DNA from: Pseudarthrobacter sp. fls2-241-R2A-127
Lineage (GTDB): Bacteria; Actinomycetota; Actinomycetes; Actinomycetales; Micrococcaceae
DNA: 64,000 nucleotides
Reading direction: 5' to 3'
Assembly (NCBI RefSeq): GCF_030209355.1
Contig: NZ_JARVSF010000002.1
Span: 307,097-371,096, forward strand
Shown here in pieces: positions 45,334 through 54,949 of this stretch. Each line of letters opens with the position of its first letter. Position 1 is the stretch's first letter. Position numbers and translations under genes: made by a program. A model generated the notes under the pieces. The model did not search any database and was not told where the DNA came from. It saw only the letters and a program-made list of their open reading frames with translations.

Positions 45334-45339
45334 TACGCT
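45334..45339 (+). promoter_or_regulatory. -10 hexamer TACGCT of the FAD/NAD(P)-binding protein gene
   Basis: TACGCT, seven bases before the GTG at 45347. Confidence 0.45.
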
Positions 45340-45346
45340 GGATGGC

Positions 45347-47278
45347 GTGGAATTATCGCAGAGCACCCGGGCCGTCATCATAGGTGCCGGCCCCCGGGGC
45401 AGCAGCGTGCTGGAGCGGTTGCTCGCCCACACGGCCGCGGCGGGGCACCCCGTGCGCCTGCGAATCGACGTCGTGGACCCCTACCCGGCGGGCCCAGGGC
45501 ATGTCTGGCAGCCTGGCCAGTCCCGGCTGTTCCTCATGAACACCCAGTCGTTCTACCCCACCCTGGTGCCCCAGGACCCGTCGCTGCCGGCCCCGGTTGC
45601 CGGCACCACGTTCGATCAGTGGCGGCTGCGGCAGCAGCAGGATCCGTTGGCTGCCCTCACCGATGACGAACGGGCCGAAATCGCGGTGCTGGGTTCGCGG
45701 GACTTCCCCAGCCGTGCCCTGTACGGCCGGTACCTTCGCAGCACCCTCGCGGACCTGCTGGCCAAGGCTCCAGCCGGCGTCACCATCGAATTCCACGAAA
45801 CTTCCGCCCTGTGGGTGCGCCCGGCAGCGGACGGAATGTTCGACGTCGGACTGGCCGCCGGCGAAACCATCAGAGCCAACTCCGTGGTGCTCGCGCTGGG
45901 GCACATCCCGTCCCGGCTGAACCCGGAACAGCGCGACCTCCAGGACTCGGCAGCGCGGCTGGGGCTGCAGTACTTTCCGCCCGCCGCGCCCGCGGATGTG
46001 GACTGGTCCCGGGTACCGGCCGGCGAACCTGTCCTGGTCCGCGGTATGGGGCTGAACTTCTTTGACACCATGGGACAGCTCACCGAAGGCCGCGGCGGGA
46101 AGTTCGTCGCCACCGGCAACCGGCTCGAGTACGACCCCTCCGGCCAGGAGCCGCTGATCATTGCCGCTTCCCGGCGCGGCACCCCCTACCGCGCCAAGGC
46201 CGCCTTGGACGGCTATTACGCCACCTCCGTCACGCTGCGCTACCTCACGGAGGCGGCCCTCGGGCGGCTTGCCAAGGCAGGAATCCGGCCCTCGTTCGAC
46301 CATGACCTGTGGCCGCTGCTGCACCGTGACGCCATCTGGGCCTACTACGCCACGCTGGTGCGCTCACAGCCGGGAGCGGTCCCTGATGCCCCGGAATTCC
46401 TGGCCGCGCTGGAAGAAGCCCTGCAGCCGCATGCGCACAGCGCCGTGAAATGGGAAGACGGCGTGGACAGCGTCCTTGCCGTCCACGTCGGCCCCAGGCA
46501 CCGCCTTGACCTGCTGGGACTGGCCGCTCCGCTGGCCGGCCGTTCGTTTGCTTCCCGGGCCGAGCATGACGCCGCCGTGGTGGAGTTCCTGCTCGACGAC
46601 GCACGCCGCTCCGCGCTTGGTGAGGACGACCCGGTCAAGATGGCCATCGGCGCCCTGCACCACGGGCGCGCCCTCCTCAAAACGGCAGTGGCCGACGGCG
46701 GCATCACCGACGAGTCCTGGGTGGCCGGGCTTCGAGGCTGGTTTGAGTCCTTTGTGGAAGGGTTGGCCAGCGGGCCGCCGGCGGTGCGTTCCGAGCAGCT
46801 CGCCGCGCTCGCCCGGGCCGGGGTGGTCAGTTTTGTTGGGCCGGACCCCAAATTCGGCGTGGACCGGAAAGCTGCGGAGTTCACCGCTTCCTCACCATGG
46901 GTTTCCGGGCCGCCGGCCACGGCACGGACCATGGTGGAAGCGCTGGCCCCGGGCAACCGGGTGTCTGCCAACGATTCCCCCCTCCTCGACCAGCTGCTGG
47001 CCGACGGGCTGGTCCGATCCAAGCTGATGATGACCGCCGAAGGCGCCCCGGTGGAGTCCACCGGACTGGACGTGGAGCCCCACCCATACCGGCCGGTGGG
47101 GGCCAACGGGACGGTAACGGAGGGCTTGTTCGTGCTCGGGCTGCAGCTGTCCTCGGCACAATGGGGCACTGCAATCGCCGCCGAAGCCCTCCAGCCCGGC
47201 GGCCCCGCCTACGCCAGCGGCCAGCGCACGCTCCACGATGCCGACGAAATCGCGGCAGCCATCCTTCGCAGGGCTTGA
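45347..47278 (+). CDS. FAD/NAD(P)-binding protein (NAD_binding_9 type)
   Basis: 643 residues. The N-terminus has AVIIGAGPRGSSVLERLLAH, the dinucleotide fold of a flavoprotein, then IDVVDPYPAGPGHVWQPGQS and the substrate loop LFLMNTQSFYPTLVP. VLALGHIPSRL is the second nucleotide segment and GLFVLGLQLSSAQWGTAIAAE the C-terminal flavin contact. The arrangement matches the large FAD-NAD(P)-binding family related to lysine/ornithine N-monooxygenases, whose members are largely uncharacterised. No siderophore gene is nearby. The GTG start has TACGCT seven bases upstream. It is a single-gene unit. Confidence 0.8.
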   Translation: MELSQSTRAVIIGAGPRGSSVLERLLAHTAAAGHPVRLRIDVVDPYPAGPGHVWQPGQSRLFLMNTQSFYPTLVPQDPSLPAPVAGTTFDQWRLRQQQDPLAALTDDERAEIAVLGSRDFPSRALYGRYLRSTLADLLAKAPAGVTIEFHETSALWVRPAADGMFDVGLAAGETIRANSVVLALGHIPSRLNPEQRDLQDSAARLGLQYFPPAAPADVDWSRVPAGEPVLVRGMGLNFFDTMGQLTEGRGGKFVATGNRLEYDPSGQEPLIIAASRRGTPYRAKAALDGYYATSVTLRYLTEAALGRLAKAGIRPSFDHDLWPLLHRDAIWAYYATLVRSQPGAVPDAPEFLAALEEALQPHAHSAVKWEDGVDSVLAVHVGPRHRLDLLGLAAPLAGRSFASRAEHDAAVVEFLLDDARRSALGEDDPVKMAIGALHHGRALLKTAVADGGITDESWVAGLRGWFESFVEGLASGPPAVRSEQLAALARAGVVSFVGPDPKFGVDRKAAEFTASSPWVSGPPATARTMVEALAPGNRVSANDSPLLDQLLADGLVRSKLMMTAEGAPVESTGLDVEPHPYRPVGANGTVTEGLFVLGLQLSSAQWGTAIAAEALQPGGPAYASGQRTLHDADEIAAAILRRA

Positions 47279-47297
47279 CGCCCAGGTCTTAAATGGC

Positions 47298-47358
47298 GAT
47301 GCGCCATCTCTTATGGTCCCTAAACCGGCGGAATAGGGACCACAAGTGATGGCGCATC
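47298..47358. terminator. Nested hairpin between convergent genes
   Basis: Outer arms GATGCGCCATC (47298-47308) and GATGGCGCATC (47348-47358), inner arms TGGTCCCTA and TAGGGACCA. It sits between two convergent stops and probably terminates both, although no T-run is seen. Confidence 0.6.
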
Positions 47359-47364
47359 CTGGTG

Positions 47365-50300
47365 TCAGCCGCGCAGGCAGGCCCGGTAGGCGGCCATGGC
47401 CTGTCCGTAGTTCACCTGGCCCTTGAGGTCCGCAGGCCGCGACGGCTTGACCGGCGGGACGCAGACCGGCTGCGACGGAGTGTCCGCCCCAACCAGGACC
47501 GCCGTCTTCACCACGGTGCCGGACTCGACGGCGGTGAGCGCCAGGGTGCCCGTACCGGCAGCGGCACCTGCCGGCACGGTGAGGTTGACCGTGGCGGCGC
47601 CGGCCGAGACGGGAACGGTGCCCAGCGCGGTGACCTTCCCGGCGGCGTCGGTGAACTCGGCCAGCAGCGAGGTGTTGGCCGGGCTGCCCAGCGAGGTGAG
47701 GTCCAGCTTCGAGACCGCCAGGGTGATGGCCTCTCCGCCCTTGACCTCGGCCGCGGTGGTGTTGACCACGGCCACGGAACGGCGTGCGAAGTCCGGCGAG
47801 ACGGGGTTGTGGGCCTTCAGGTAGGCGATCCACGCGTCCCGGTCCACCAGCCCGGAGTCCTTCGTGCCTGCGCCGGCGGTGAAGATCCGGAAGTTGTCGC
47901 CGCCGGTGGCCAGGAAGCTGAAGGTGCCGATCCGGTAGGACTTCGCCGGGTCGATCAGCGCACCGTTGACCCGGATCGCGGTGATCCGGTCGCCCGCGGC
48001 GCGGGCGGCGTCGTAGGTGTAGTTGACGTTCTTGGACAGGCCCAGCTGCTGGTACGCGCGGCTGGGAACCGTGCCGTCCGGGTTGGTCTGCCACTGCTGC
48101 TCCAGCAACGTCTTGAACTGCGCGCCCGTCAGGGCGGTGGTCCAGAGGTTGTTCACGAACGGCAGGACCGCGTTGGCCTCGGCGTACGTGATGGTGCCGT
48201 CCGGCGCGTAGTAGAGCTCGTTGCGCAGGCCGCCGGGATTGACGACGCCGATCTCGGCGCCGCCCAGCTCGGGTGCCTTCAGCGCGTCCACCAGCGAGTC
48301 GGCCACCAGGTTGCCCAGGGTGGACTCGCTGCTGCGGTCATCGCGGACGGCGGGGGAGCCGCCGAACGCGGTGGTGATATCCGCTGTGACCTTGCCCACC
48401 GGCTGGTTGCCGATCACGGCGGCGTCCGCGACGGCCTTGTCCACGATGGCCTTGACCGCGGCGACCCGCGGGTAGGCGGCGATCAGGTCCGCGGCCGGAT
48501 CCGTGCTGCGCTTGACGTTGGCCGCCTTGTAACCGGTGACGGACATTGTCTTGGTGTCGATGGTGAGCTGGATCTGGCCGATGAACTCGCCGTAGTTGCC
48601 GGTCTGGACGATCGGGCGGGTCCTGCCGGTCGGCTGGCCTGCGGCGTCCAGGACCGGGGCATCCCAGGCGTACTGCTTGTGCGTGTGGCCGTTGAAGATC
48701 GCGGCCACGTCGGGGCTGACCTTCTGGACCATGGCCGCGAAGGGGCCGCCGGCGGCGACTTCCTGCTCCAGGGTGGCGCCTTCGGGCGCTCCGGACCCGG
48801 CGCCGTCGTGGTTTTCGACCACGATCACGTCGGCGAGCTTGTCCGCCTTGATCTTCGCGGCGGCCCGGTTGATCGCCTCGACCGGATCACCGAACTCGAG
48901 GTCCGCGATGCCGGCCGGGGTGACCAGCGAGGGCACTTCCTGCGTGACGGTGCCGATCACGGCGACCTTGATGCCGTTCAGCTCCAGCACGGTGTACTCG
49001 GGCAACACCGGGTCGGTGGTCCCCTTCTTGTAAACGTTCGCCCCCAGGTACGGGAACTTGGCGTTGGCGCCGCCAGCGATGACGCGGTCACGCAGGTCGG
49101 CCCAGCCGCCGTCGAACTCGTGGTTGCCCACGGCCGAGGTGCGCAGTTCCAGGCTGTTGAGCACGTCGATGGTCGGCTGGTCCTTGGCCACCGCGGAGGC
49201 GAACAGGGAGGCGCCGATGTTGTCGCCGGCGGAGAGGAATGCGGTGACGCCGGGGGCGGCGGCAGCGCGGAGCTTCTCGATGGTGCCGGCGAACTGCACG
49301 GTGTTGGAGTCGATCCGGCCGTGGAAGTCGTTGATCCCCAGCAGGTTCAGGTCGACGCTGGCCGGAAGGGCCGTGCCCGCGTTCAGGTCCAGGCCAACCA
49401 GCACGGGGTCGTGGTCGCTGGCGCGGAACTGGTCCGGGGCGTAGTAGTCGGTGACGTTGTTGTTGTAGCGGCTGTATTCCAGCGCCACGGATTCCACCGA
49501 GTTAATGTTCCAGATGTCCGCGCCGGTGACGGCTGCGTTGGCCGCCGGGGAGGCGAGGATGTGGTCCAGGGAGCCCACCAGGCCGCCGAAGAGGTAGGAG
49601 TGCTTGGCGGAGCCGTCGGCGTTCCTGGCCTTCTCGTCCTGGTTGACGTACCCGGCGCCGGTGAGGACGTTGATCGGGTCCTCCTTGGCGTAGGAGTTGA
49701 AGTCGCCGATCAGGAAGACCTTGTCCGTGCCCTTGGACTTCTGCAGCTCGTCGGCGAAGGCCAGCAGGGACTGCGCCTGGGCGGTGCGGGCGAGGTTGGA
49801 GTTGCCTTGGCCCTTGTCGGTGTCGTCAGGAGTGGCTGCTGAGCCCTTGGACTTGAAGTGGTTGGCGATCGCGATGAACTTCTTGTCATCAGGGGCGCCG
49901 GCCGGCTTGAAGACCTGGGCCAGCGGCTTGCGGGCGCTGGCGAAGGCCACAGTGTCGTTGTGGATGATGGACTCGCCCACCGGTTCGGCGGCGGCCTTTT
50001 TGAAGATGAACGCGGTGCGGATCATGTCCTCGTCGGACAGCGGGGGCGCATTGGCGGGGGTGCGGACGTAGTCCCAGATACCGGGGGTGGGGATGTTGAG
50101 TGCCTCCACGAGCTTGGCCAGGGCGTCATCCCGGTTCTTGCCGAACTGGGCAGAGTTCTCCACCTCCATCAGGGTGACGACGTCGGCGCCGGACTTGGAG
50201 ATGGCGGCGACAATCTTGTCCTGCTGTCGCTTGAAGTTCTCGGCGTTGGCGGCGCCGCGGACGTTGCAGCCGCCCTGGACGGTGATCGGGTTGCCGACCC

Positions 50301-51891
50301 GGTCTTTGTAGAACGTGCAGCCGGCCACCTGGTCGCCGGTGGTGGGGAAGTAGTTCAGCACGTTGAAGGAGGCGAGCTTGAGGCTGCCGCCCACCGCCGC
50401 GGGGGCATCGGCGCGGGTGGCGCCGAAGCTTGCCGGCTGGACGGTGGCTTTGTTGGCCGCCGTCAGGTGGGTCAGCGGCTGGAACTTCCAGGCATTGTTG
50501 GCGTAGCCGAGGACCACGTTGGTGGTGAAGCTGACCGGGGAGCCCACCCGGACCGGATCTGAGGTGGTGAGGTAGGGCAGCACCTCCGCTTTGGTGGAGG
50601 CGTCCTTGAGGAAGTTGGTGCTGGACCCGTCGTCGAGCTTGATGCCGCGGGCTGCGTTCCCAGCCACTACGGCGGCGTACTCAGCCGAGCCGTAGGGCGC
50701 CACGGCGGTGGGCTGCTCCAGGGCGGTGGTGCCGCCGGCCAGGCCGATCTCGCCGTACTGGTTCAGGCTGTAATTGTCACTGACCGTCATGGGCCCCTGT
50801 GGCGCCAGCAGCATGCCTTCCAGCGACTCGCGGAAGGCCTCGCCGGCCGGGAGCGTGAAGACAGTGGGCTTGACCTCGGGTGCGGCTTCGGAGAGCTTGG
50901 TGAGGCTTGCTGCCGCCGTGACGTTCAGCTGGGTCATGCCGTAGAACTCGGCTACCGTGCCGGTGACCTGGACGTAGTCTCCGGCCTGGACCGATCCCAC
51001 CGTGGCGGGGGAGTAGACGAAGATGCCGTCGGAGGCGGCGTGGTTGGTGGCGTTCAGGTCACCGCCGGTGCCGGGAGTCTGGAGGTAGTAGCCGTTCAAT
51101 CCGCCGGTGGGAAAGGCTGCGGTGACCTTTCCCTTGGTGGTGACGGCCGCTCCTGCCAGCGGGCTTTCGGCGCCGGTGCCCTGGATCTCGGCGATCGTCT
51201 TGGCGACGGGGTCCGGCGCCGGGGCCGGGTCCACGGCGGTGCCGCCGGAAGACGTGGGGGTGAGCGTGGCGCTGAGCGTGAAGTCTGCGGCGTTGCTGTT
51301 GCTGTCCGCGCCGCCGGTCCGGTTCAGGCTCTTCACATCCTTATTGGAAGCAGGTGCCGCGGCGGCTTTGGTCTCAAAGGTGTTGGAGGTGCCGTAGCCC
51401 AGGAGGTCGGCCACGCCCGCGGGCTCCACTACCGAGCCGGTGGAAAGCCCGACGGCGGTGGGCTGCTTGGCGAGCACAATGGTGCCTCCGCTGCCGCCGA
51501 AGTTGAGCGCCCCGGTCACGAGGTCCGGTGCGGGCAGGTCGGCGCCGTTGGTGCCGTTGCTCCCGCCCTGCACCAGGAAGTAGCCCTTTGCGGGAATGGA
51601 CCCCGTCAACGCGGCGACTGCAGTGGGAGCCGCAGTGCCGGTGGCGGGGCGGTACTGGACCGACCAGCCGTTCAGGGAGACGGGAGTGTCGGAGCTGTTG
51701 TACAGCTCCACGAACTTGTTCTTGTAGGCGGCGCCGCTGCTGCCGCCGCTCAGGTAGGCCTCGTTGATGACAACGGGGGATGTGCCGGCGGTTGAGACCT
51801 CCGCGGCCGCCGGAACAGCGGCCAGCGGGGCTGCGATGAGCCCCGCTGACAGTGCTGCGCCGAGCGCTAACTTCCAGGGTGTTTGATGCAT
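47365..51891 (-). CDS. Secreted ExeM/NucH endonuclease fused to 5'-nucleotidase
   Basis: 1508 residues. A signal peptide (LALGAALSAGLIAAPLAAVP) is followed by a lamin-tail domain (about 35-165), an OB-fold domain (about 230-345), an endonuclease/exonuclease/phosphatase domain (about 500-830: LKLASFNVLNYFPTTGDQ, LIGDFNSYAKEDP, RASDHDPVLVGL), a metallophosphatase 5'-nucleotidase (about 848-1090: LLGINDFHGRID, VGNHEFDGGW, FNGHTHKQYAW) and its C-terminal substrate domain (about 1150-1340, FLATGGDNFRIF). An Ig-like domain ends it. No sortase or membrane anchor is seen, so it is likely released. It would degrade extracellular DNA and dephosphorylate the nucleotides for phosphate and nucleoside supply. 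Confidence 0.9.
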   Translation of the reverse strand: MHQTPWKLALGAALSAGLIAAPLAAVPAAAEVSTAGTSPVVINEAYLSGGSSGAAYKNKFVELYNSSDTPVSLNGWSVQYRPATGTAAPTAVAALTGSIPAKGYFLVQGGSNGTNGADLPAPDLVTGALNFGGSGGTIVLAKQPTAVGLSTGSVVEPAGVADLLGYGTSNTFETKAAAAPASNKDVKSLNRTGGADSNSNAADFTLSATLTPTSSGGTAVDPAPAPDPVAKTIAEIQGTGAESPLAGAAVTTKGKVTAAFPTGGLNGYYLQTPGTGGDLNATNHAASDGIFVYSPATVGSVQAGDYVQVTGTVAEFYGMTQLNVTAAASLTKLSEAAPEVKPTVFTLPAGEAFRESLEGMLLAPQGPMTVSDNYSLNQYGEIGLAGGTTALEQPTAVAPYGSAEYAAVVAGNAARGIKLDDGSSTNFLKDASTKAEVLPYLTTSDPVRVGSPVSFTTNVVLGYANNAWKFQPLTHLTAANKATVQPASFGATRADAPAAVGGSLKLASFNVLNYFPTTGDQVAGCTFYKDRVGNPITVQGGCNVRGAANAENFKRQQDKIVAAISKSGADVVTLMEVENSAQFGKNRDDALAKLVEALNIPTPGIWDYVRTPANAPPLSDEDMIRTAFIFKKAAAEPVGESIIHNDTVAFASARKPLAQVFKPAGAPDDKKFIAIANHFKSKGSAATPDDTDKGQGNSNLARTAQAQSLLAFADELQKSKGTDKVFLIGDFNSYAKEDPINVLTGAGYVNQDEKARNADGSAKHSYLFGGLVGSLDHILASPAANAAVTGADIWNINSVESVALEYSRYNNNVTDYYAPDQFRASDHDPVLVGLDLNAGTALPASVDLNLLGINDFHGRIDSNTVQFAGTIEKLRAAAAPGVTAFLSAGDNIGASLFASAVAKDQPTIDVLNSLELRTSAVGNHEFDGGWADLRDRVIAGGANAKFPYLGANVYKKGTTDPVLPEYTVLELNGIKVAVIGTVTQEVPSLVTPAGIADLEFGDPVEAINRAAAKIKADKLADVIVVENHDGAGSGAPEGATLEQEVAAGGPFAAMVQKVSPDVAAIFNGHTHKQYAWDAPVLDAAGQPTGRTRPIVQTGNYGEFIGQIQLTIDTKTMSVTGYKAANVKRSTDPAADLIAAYPRVAAVKAIVDKAVADAAVIGNQPVGKVTADITTAFGGSPAVRDDRSSESTLGNLVADSLVDALKAPELGGAEIGVVNPGGLRNELYYAPDGTITYAEANAVLPFVNNLWTTALTGAQFKTLLEQQWQTNPDGTVPSRAYQQLGLSKNVNYTYDAARAAGDRITAIRVNGALIDPAKSYRIGTFSFLATGGDNFRIFTAGAGTKDSGLVDRDAWIAYLKAHNPVSPDFARRSVAVVNTTAAEVKGGEAITLAVSKLDLTSLGSPANTSLLAEFTDAAGKVTALGTVPVSAGAATVNLTVPAGAAAGTGTLALTAVESGTVVKTAVLVGADTPSQPVCVPPVKPSRPADLKGQVNYGQAMAAYRACLRG

Positions 51892-52264
51892 CCGCTCTTA
51901 CTTTCATTGAGGAGTACCGGGTGGGTGGCCCGGTGGGTGCGTCCATGCTTCATGGATCGGACTGGGCAGGATTGTGCCTGGCCGGATGGTTGTCCAGGCA
52001 CATGACAACAGCACCGAATGAACGCAAGGTTGCTGGCGCGTGCATTCGGCGGGGCGGTCCCCAGCGGAGCGCCCCGCCGTCCGGCCCGGGCTTTTCCCCA
52101 AGCCCGTTCCGGAGATGCTGGTGGCGGGAATGATGCTCGCCGGCAACCCAGTGGTGTGCCGGCAGTCACAAACGATACCCGCCAGTAGCATCGCGTTCAG
52201 GTGTTGGAGGGGGCTTTATCCAAAGAATTTACGTATCCGCAACACGGCCGGGCCGGGAGCTTAA
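51892..52264. other. Gene-free region upstream of the secreted nuclease
   Basis: No convincing gene. It must contain the promoter of the nuclease. A hairpin with arms GTGCCTGG (51974-51981) and CCAGGCAC (51994-52001) lies about 85 bases before the start, and a GC-rich stretch follows. No riboswitch or phosphate-box consensus could be confirmed. Confidence 0.5.
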
Positions 52265-52305
52265 AGCAAAAAACCCCTGGCGGCCGGTACCGGCTGCCAG
52301 GGGTT
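52265..52305 (-). terminator. Terminator of tRNA-Ser(TGA)
   Basis: AACCCCTGGC pairs with GCCAGGGGTT around an inner GCCGG/CCGGC stem. On the minus strand it is followed by TTTTTTGC and lies seven bases after the tRNA. Confidence 0.88.
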
Positions 52306-52311
52306 CCCTTG

Positions 52312-52399
52312 CGGAAGGTAAGAGATTCGAACTCTTGGTACGGGGTTACCGCACACTGGTTTTCAAGACCAGCTCCTTCGGCCGCTCGGACAACCTTCC
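52312..52399 (-). tRNA. tRNA-Ser (anticodon TGA)
   Basis: Acceptor GGAAGGT/ACCTTCC, discriminator G. Anticodon stem CTGGT/ACCAG encloses CTTGAAA, giving TGA for UCA-type codons. A long variable arm and T-arm with GTTCGAATC are present. Confidence 0.95.
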
Positions 52400-52509
52400 T
52401 CAGCTAGTAGTGTTTCATAGGCACTTGCCTGCAACAAAACAGGCCGCGGGCAGGAGCCCGGTGCACACTGGTTGCAGCCAGGATTTGAATCAGGAACGGG
52501 AGAAAGTCC

Positions 52510-53493
52510 ATGAAAGCCGTCTACATTTCGGAACCGGGCGGCCCGGAGGTGCTGGAAGTCCGCGACGTGGACGCCCCGGTGCCGGGCCAGGGCGAAGTGC
52601 TGATCGATGTGGTGGCTGCCGGCCTGAACCGGGCCGACGTCCAGCAGCGCCGCGGCTTCTACCCGCCCCCTCCCGGTGCCTCCGAAGTCCCCGGGCTGGA
52701 AGTATCCGGCCGGATCGCGGGTTTCGGCCCCGGCGTCAGCAAGCCCTTCTCGGTGGGGGATAAGGTCGTGGCCCTGCTGGCCGGCGGCGGCTACGCCCAG
52801 CAGGTGGCGGTCCCTGCTGAACAGGTGCTGCGGGTACCCGAAGGCGTTGACCTGGTCACAGCGGCGTCCCTGCCCGAGGTGGCGGCGACGGTGTACTCCA
52901 ACCTGGTCATGACGGCGCAGCTGCAGCCGGGCGAGACCGTCCTGATCCACGGCGCCACGGGCGGAATCGGCACCATGGCCATCCAGCTGGCCAAGGCGTT
53001 TGGCGCCCGGGTTGCAGCCACGGCAGGCACGGACGAGAAAGTGGGCACCGCCAAGGCGTTCCTCGGCGCAGACATTGCCATCAACTATAAGGAAGAGGAC
53101 TTTCCGGAGAGCCTCCGCCGCCAAAATGACGGCAAGGGCGCCGATGTCATCCTTGACGTCGTGGGGGCCAAGTACCTTCCCCAGAATGTGGATGCCCTGG
53201 CCGACTATGGGCGGCTGGTGGTGATCGGCCTGCAGGGTGGCACCAAGGGGGAGCTGGATTTGGGGCTGCTGTTGAAGAAGCGCGCGGCCGTGGTGGCCAC
53301 GGCCCTGCGGCCACGGCCTGTGGCAGAGAAGGGGGCCATTATGAGCGCCGTCCGGGAGGCGGTGTGGCCGCTGATCGTCGATGGCAGGATCCGCCCGCTC
53401 GTCGCCAAGACCTTCCCGCTGGATCAGGTCAGCGAGGCGCACCGGTACTTCGACAGCGGGGACCATGTGGGCAAGGTCCTCCTGGTCATGTAG
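52510..53493 (+). CDS. NAD(P)H:quinone oxidoreductase (PIG3-like, zeta-crystallin family)
   Basis: 327 residues of the zinc-free MDR branch. MKAVYISEPGGPEVLEVRDV opens the GroES-like domain, LNRADVQQRRGFYPPPPGASEVPGLEVSG is the quinone reductase signature, and the NADP fold has VLIHGATGGIGTMAIQLAKAFGA. IINY-type NYKEEDFPE and GAKYLPQNVDALADYGRLVVIG follow the PIG3 pattern. It reduces quinones or enals with NADPH in the cytoplasm. GGAGAAAG precedes the ATG. It is a single-gene unit; the region just downstream contains the operators of the PadR gene. Confidence 0.9.
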   Translation: MKAVYISEPGGPEVLEVRDVDAPVPGQGEVLIDVVAAGLNRADVQQRRGFYPPPPGASEVPGLEVSGRIAGFGPGVSKPFSVGDKVVALLAGGGYAQQVAVPAEQVLRVPEGVDLVTAASLPEVAATVYSNLVMTAQLQPGETVLIHGATGGIGTMAIQLAKAFGARVAATAGTDEKVGTAKAFLGADIAINYKEEDFPESLRRQNDGKGADVILDVVGAKYLPQNVDALADYGRLVVIGLQGGTKGELDLGLLLKKRAAVVATALRPRPVAEKGAIMSAVREAVWPLIVDGRIRPLVAKTFPLDQVSEAHRYFDSGDHVGKVLLVM

Positions 53494-53500
53494 GACCTAG

Positions 53501-53511
53501 ATACTCAGTAT
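53501..53511. promoter_or_regulatory. Short palindrome in the PadR promoter region
   Basis: ATACTCAGTAT is symmetrical about its central C. It is near the 12-bp-arm inverted repeat and may be a second regulator site. Confidence 0.35.
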
Positions 53512-53550
53512 TGCCATGGACCGGACCGCCCATTACTGTTGTCCATACGC

Positions 53551-53583
53551 GGTATGCACGAGTCTTGGGGGCTCGTGCATACC
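53551..53583. promoter_or_regulatory. Inverted repeat, probable PadR operator
   Basis: GGTATGCACGAG and CTCGTGCATACC are perfect 12-bp arms nine bases apart. They end 26 bases before the PadR start, where an autorepressor would bind. It could also form an RNA hairpin. Confidence 0.6.
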
Positions 53584-53609
53584 GGTAGACACCAGCCCGG
53601 GGGAGCACA

Positions 53610-54215
53610 ATGTCCATACGCCACAGCCTTCTCGCCTTGCTGCAGGACCAGCCGCGCTACGGCTACCAGCTGCGGGTCGAGTTCGAGAACCGCACCGGAG
53701 CCACCTGGCCCTTGAATATCGGGCAGGTGTACACCACGCTGGACCGGCTGGAACGCGATGCACTGGTGGCCAGGGACGGCGACGACGGCGAGGGCCACGT
53801 GGTGTACAGCATCACTCCGGCCGGCCAGGCCGAGGTCCGGAGCTGGTTCGCCGCGCCCGTCGAGCGCAACAACCCGCCCCGCAACGAGCTGGCCATCAAG
53901 CTGGCGCTCGCCGTGACGCTGCCCGGCGTCGACGTCCAGGCCATCATCCAGGCCCAGCGCGTGGCTTCCATCAGGGCCCTGCAGGATTACACCAAGGCCC
54001 GCCGCGACACCGCGGCGAACCAGCGTGCGGCGGACACCGCTTGGCTGCTGGTGCTTGACTCGCTCATCTTCCAAACCGAAGCGGAGGTCCGCTGGCTGGA
54101 CCTCTGCGAGGCCAGGATGGTCCAGCAGGCGCAGTCCGCCGCTGCGGCCGGCGCCCGGAAGACGCCCAACGGGGCCATGGAAGATGCCCCGCTGAACGCG
54201 GATATCCGCCGGTGA
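53610..54215 (+). CDS. PadR-family transcriptional regulator
   Basis: 201 residues. The winged helix is SIRHSLLALLQDQPRYGYQL, then VEFENRTGATWPLNIGQVYTTLDRLERDALV and VVYSITPAGQAEV, the classic PadR start. The C-terminal half is helical (Vir-C-like), ending in an unstructured tail. GGGGGAG lies four bases before the ATG. The next gene, an ABC ATPase, begins inside its last codon region (4-base overlap), so it almost certainly controls that exporter and itself through the nearby inverted repeat. Confidence 0.88.
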   Translation: MSIRHSLLALLQDQPRYGYQLRVEFENRTGATWPLNIGQVYTTLDRLERDALVARDGDDGEGHVVYSITPAGQAEVRSWFAAPVERNNPPRNELAIKLALAVTLPGVDVQAIIQAQRVASIRALQDYTKARRDTAANQRAADTAWLLVLDSLIFQTEAEVRWLDLCEARMVQQAQSAAAAGARKTPNGAMEDAPLNADIRR

Positions 54216-54949
54216 GCGTGCAGGGGCCGCAACAGGTCCTCGAGCTCGCGAAAGTCGGCAGGACCTTCGGCGAGGGCGCGACGGCGGTCGCTGCCCTTCG
54301 CGATGTCGACCTCACCATCGACGCGGGGGAGTTCGTCGCCGTTATGGGCCCCTCGGGCTCCGGCAAGTCCTCCCTGCTGGCGCTCGCCGGTGGCCTGGAC
54401 CGCCCGACGTCGGGCGCTGTCTTCGTGGAATCCACACCGCTGGCGGGGCTGGGCCTGAACGAGCTGGCCCGGCTGCGCCGGCGCGCGGTGGGTTACGTGT
54501 TCCAGGACTTCAACCTCGTTCCCACGCTGACCGCCGGGGAGAATGTGGCGCTGCCCCTGGAACTGGACGGGGTCCCGGCCCGGAAGGCGCACCGGCAGGC
54601 AGCTGACGCGCTCCGGCAGGTAGGCATTCCAGAGCTCGCGGACCGGTTCATGGACCAGATGTCGGGCGGCCAGCAGCAGCGGGTGGCCATCGCCCGGGCC
54701 ATCGTTGGCCAACGCCGGCTGATCCTGGCCGACGAGCCCACCGGCGCCCTCGACTCCACCACCGGCCAGGGGGTCATGGAGGTCTTGCGGTCCCGCGCCG
54801 ACGCCGGCGCCGCCGTCATGCTTGTCACCCATGAGGCGCGGCATGCCGCCTGGGCTGACAGGGTGGTCTTCCTCCGGGATGGCCGGATCATCGACCAGGC
54901 CGCCGCCATGCACGACCCCACAATGCTCCTCACCCAGGCCGGACTCTGA
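54212..54949 (+). CDS. ABC transporter ATP-binding protein (LolD/MacB type)
   Basis: 245 residues. Walker [21 protein letters not shown] loop [20 protein letters not shown], signature [17 protein letters not shown], Walker [18 protein letters not shown] and switch His in [12 protein letters not shown] are all complete. The LDRPTSG insertion is typical of the MacB/LolD group that works with FtsX-type permeases. The GTG start overlaps the PadR stop, and its stop overlaps the permease start by one base. It drives a mechanotransmission-type transporter with the next gene. Confidence 0.95.
   Translation: MSVQGPQQVLELAKVGRTFGEGATAVAALRDVDLTIDAGEFVAVMGPSGSGKSSLLALAGGLDRPTSGAVFVESTPLAGLGLNELARLRRRAVGYVFQDFNLVPTLTAGENVALPLELDGVPARKAHRQAADALRQVGIPELADRFMDQMSGGQQQRVAIARAIVGQRRLILADEPTGALDSTTGQGVMEVLRSRADAGAAVMLVTHEARHAAWADRVVFLRDGRIIDQAAAMHDPTMLLTQAGL

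Noticed and set aside
47362..49842. 826-codon plus-strand frame opposite the secreted nuclease
   Set aside because: It has no domain and mirrors the strongly supported nucleotidase coding sequence.
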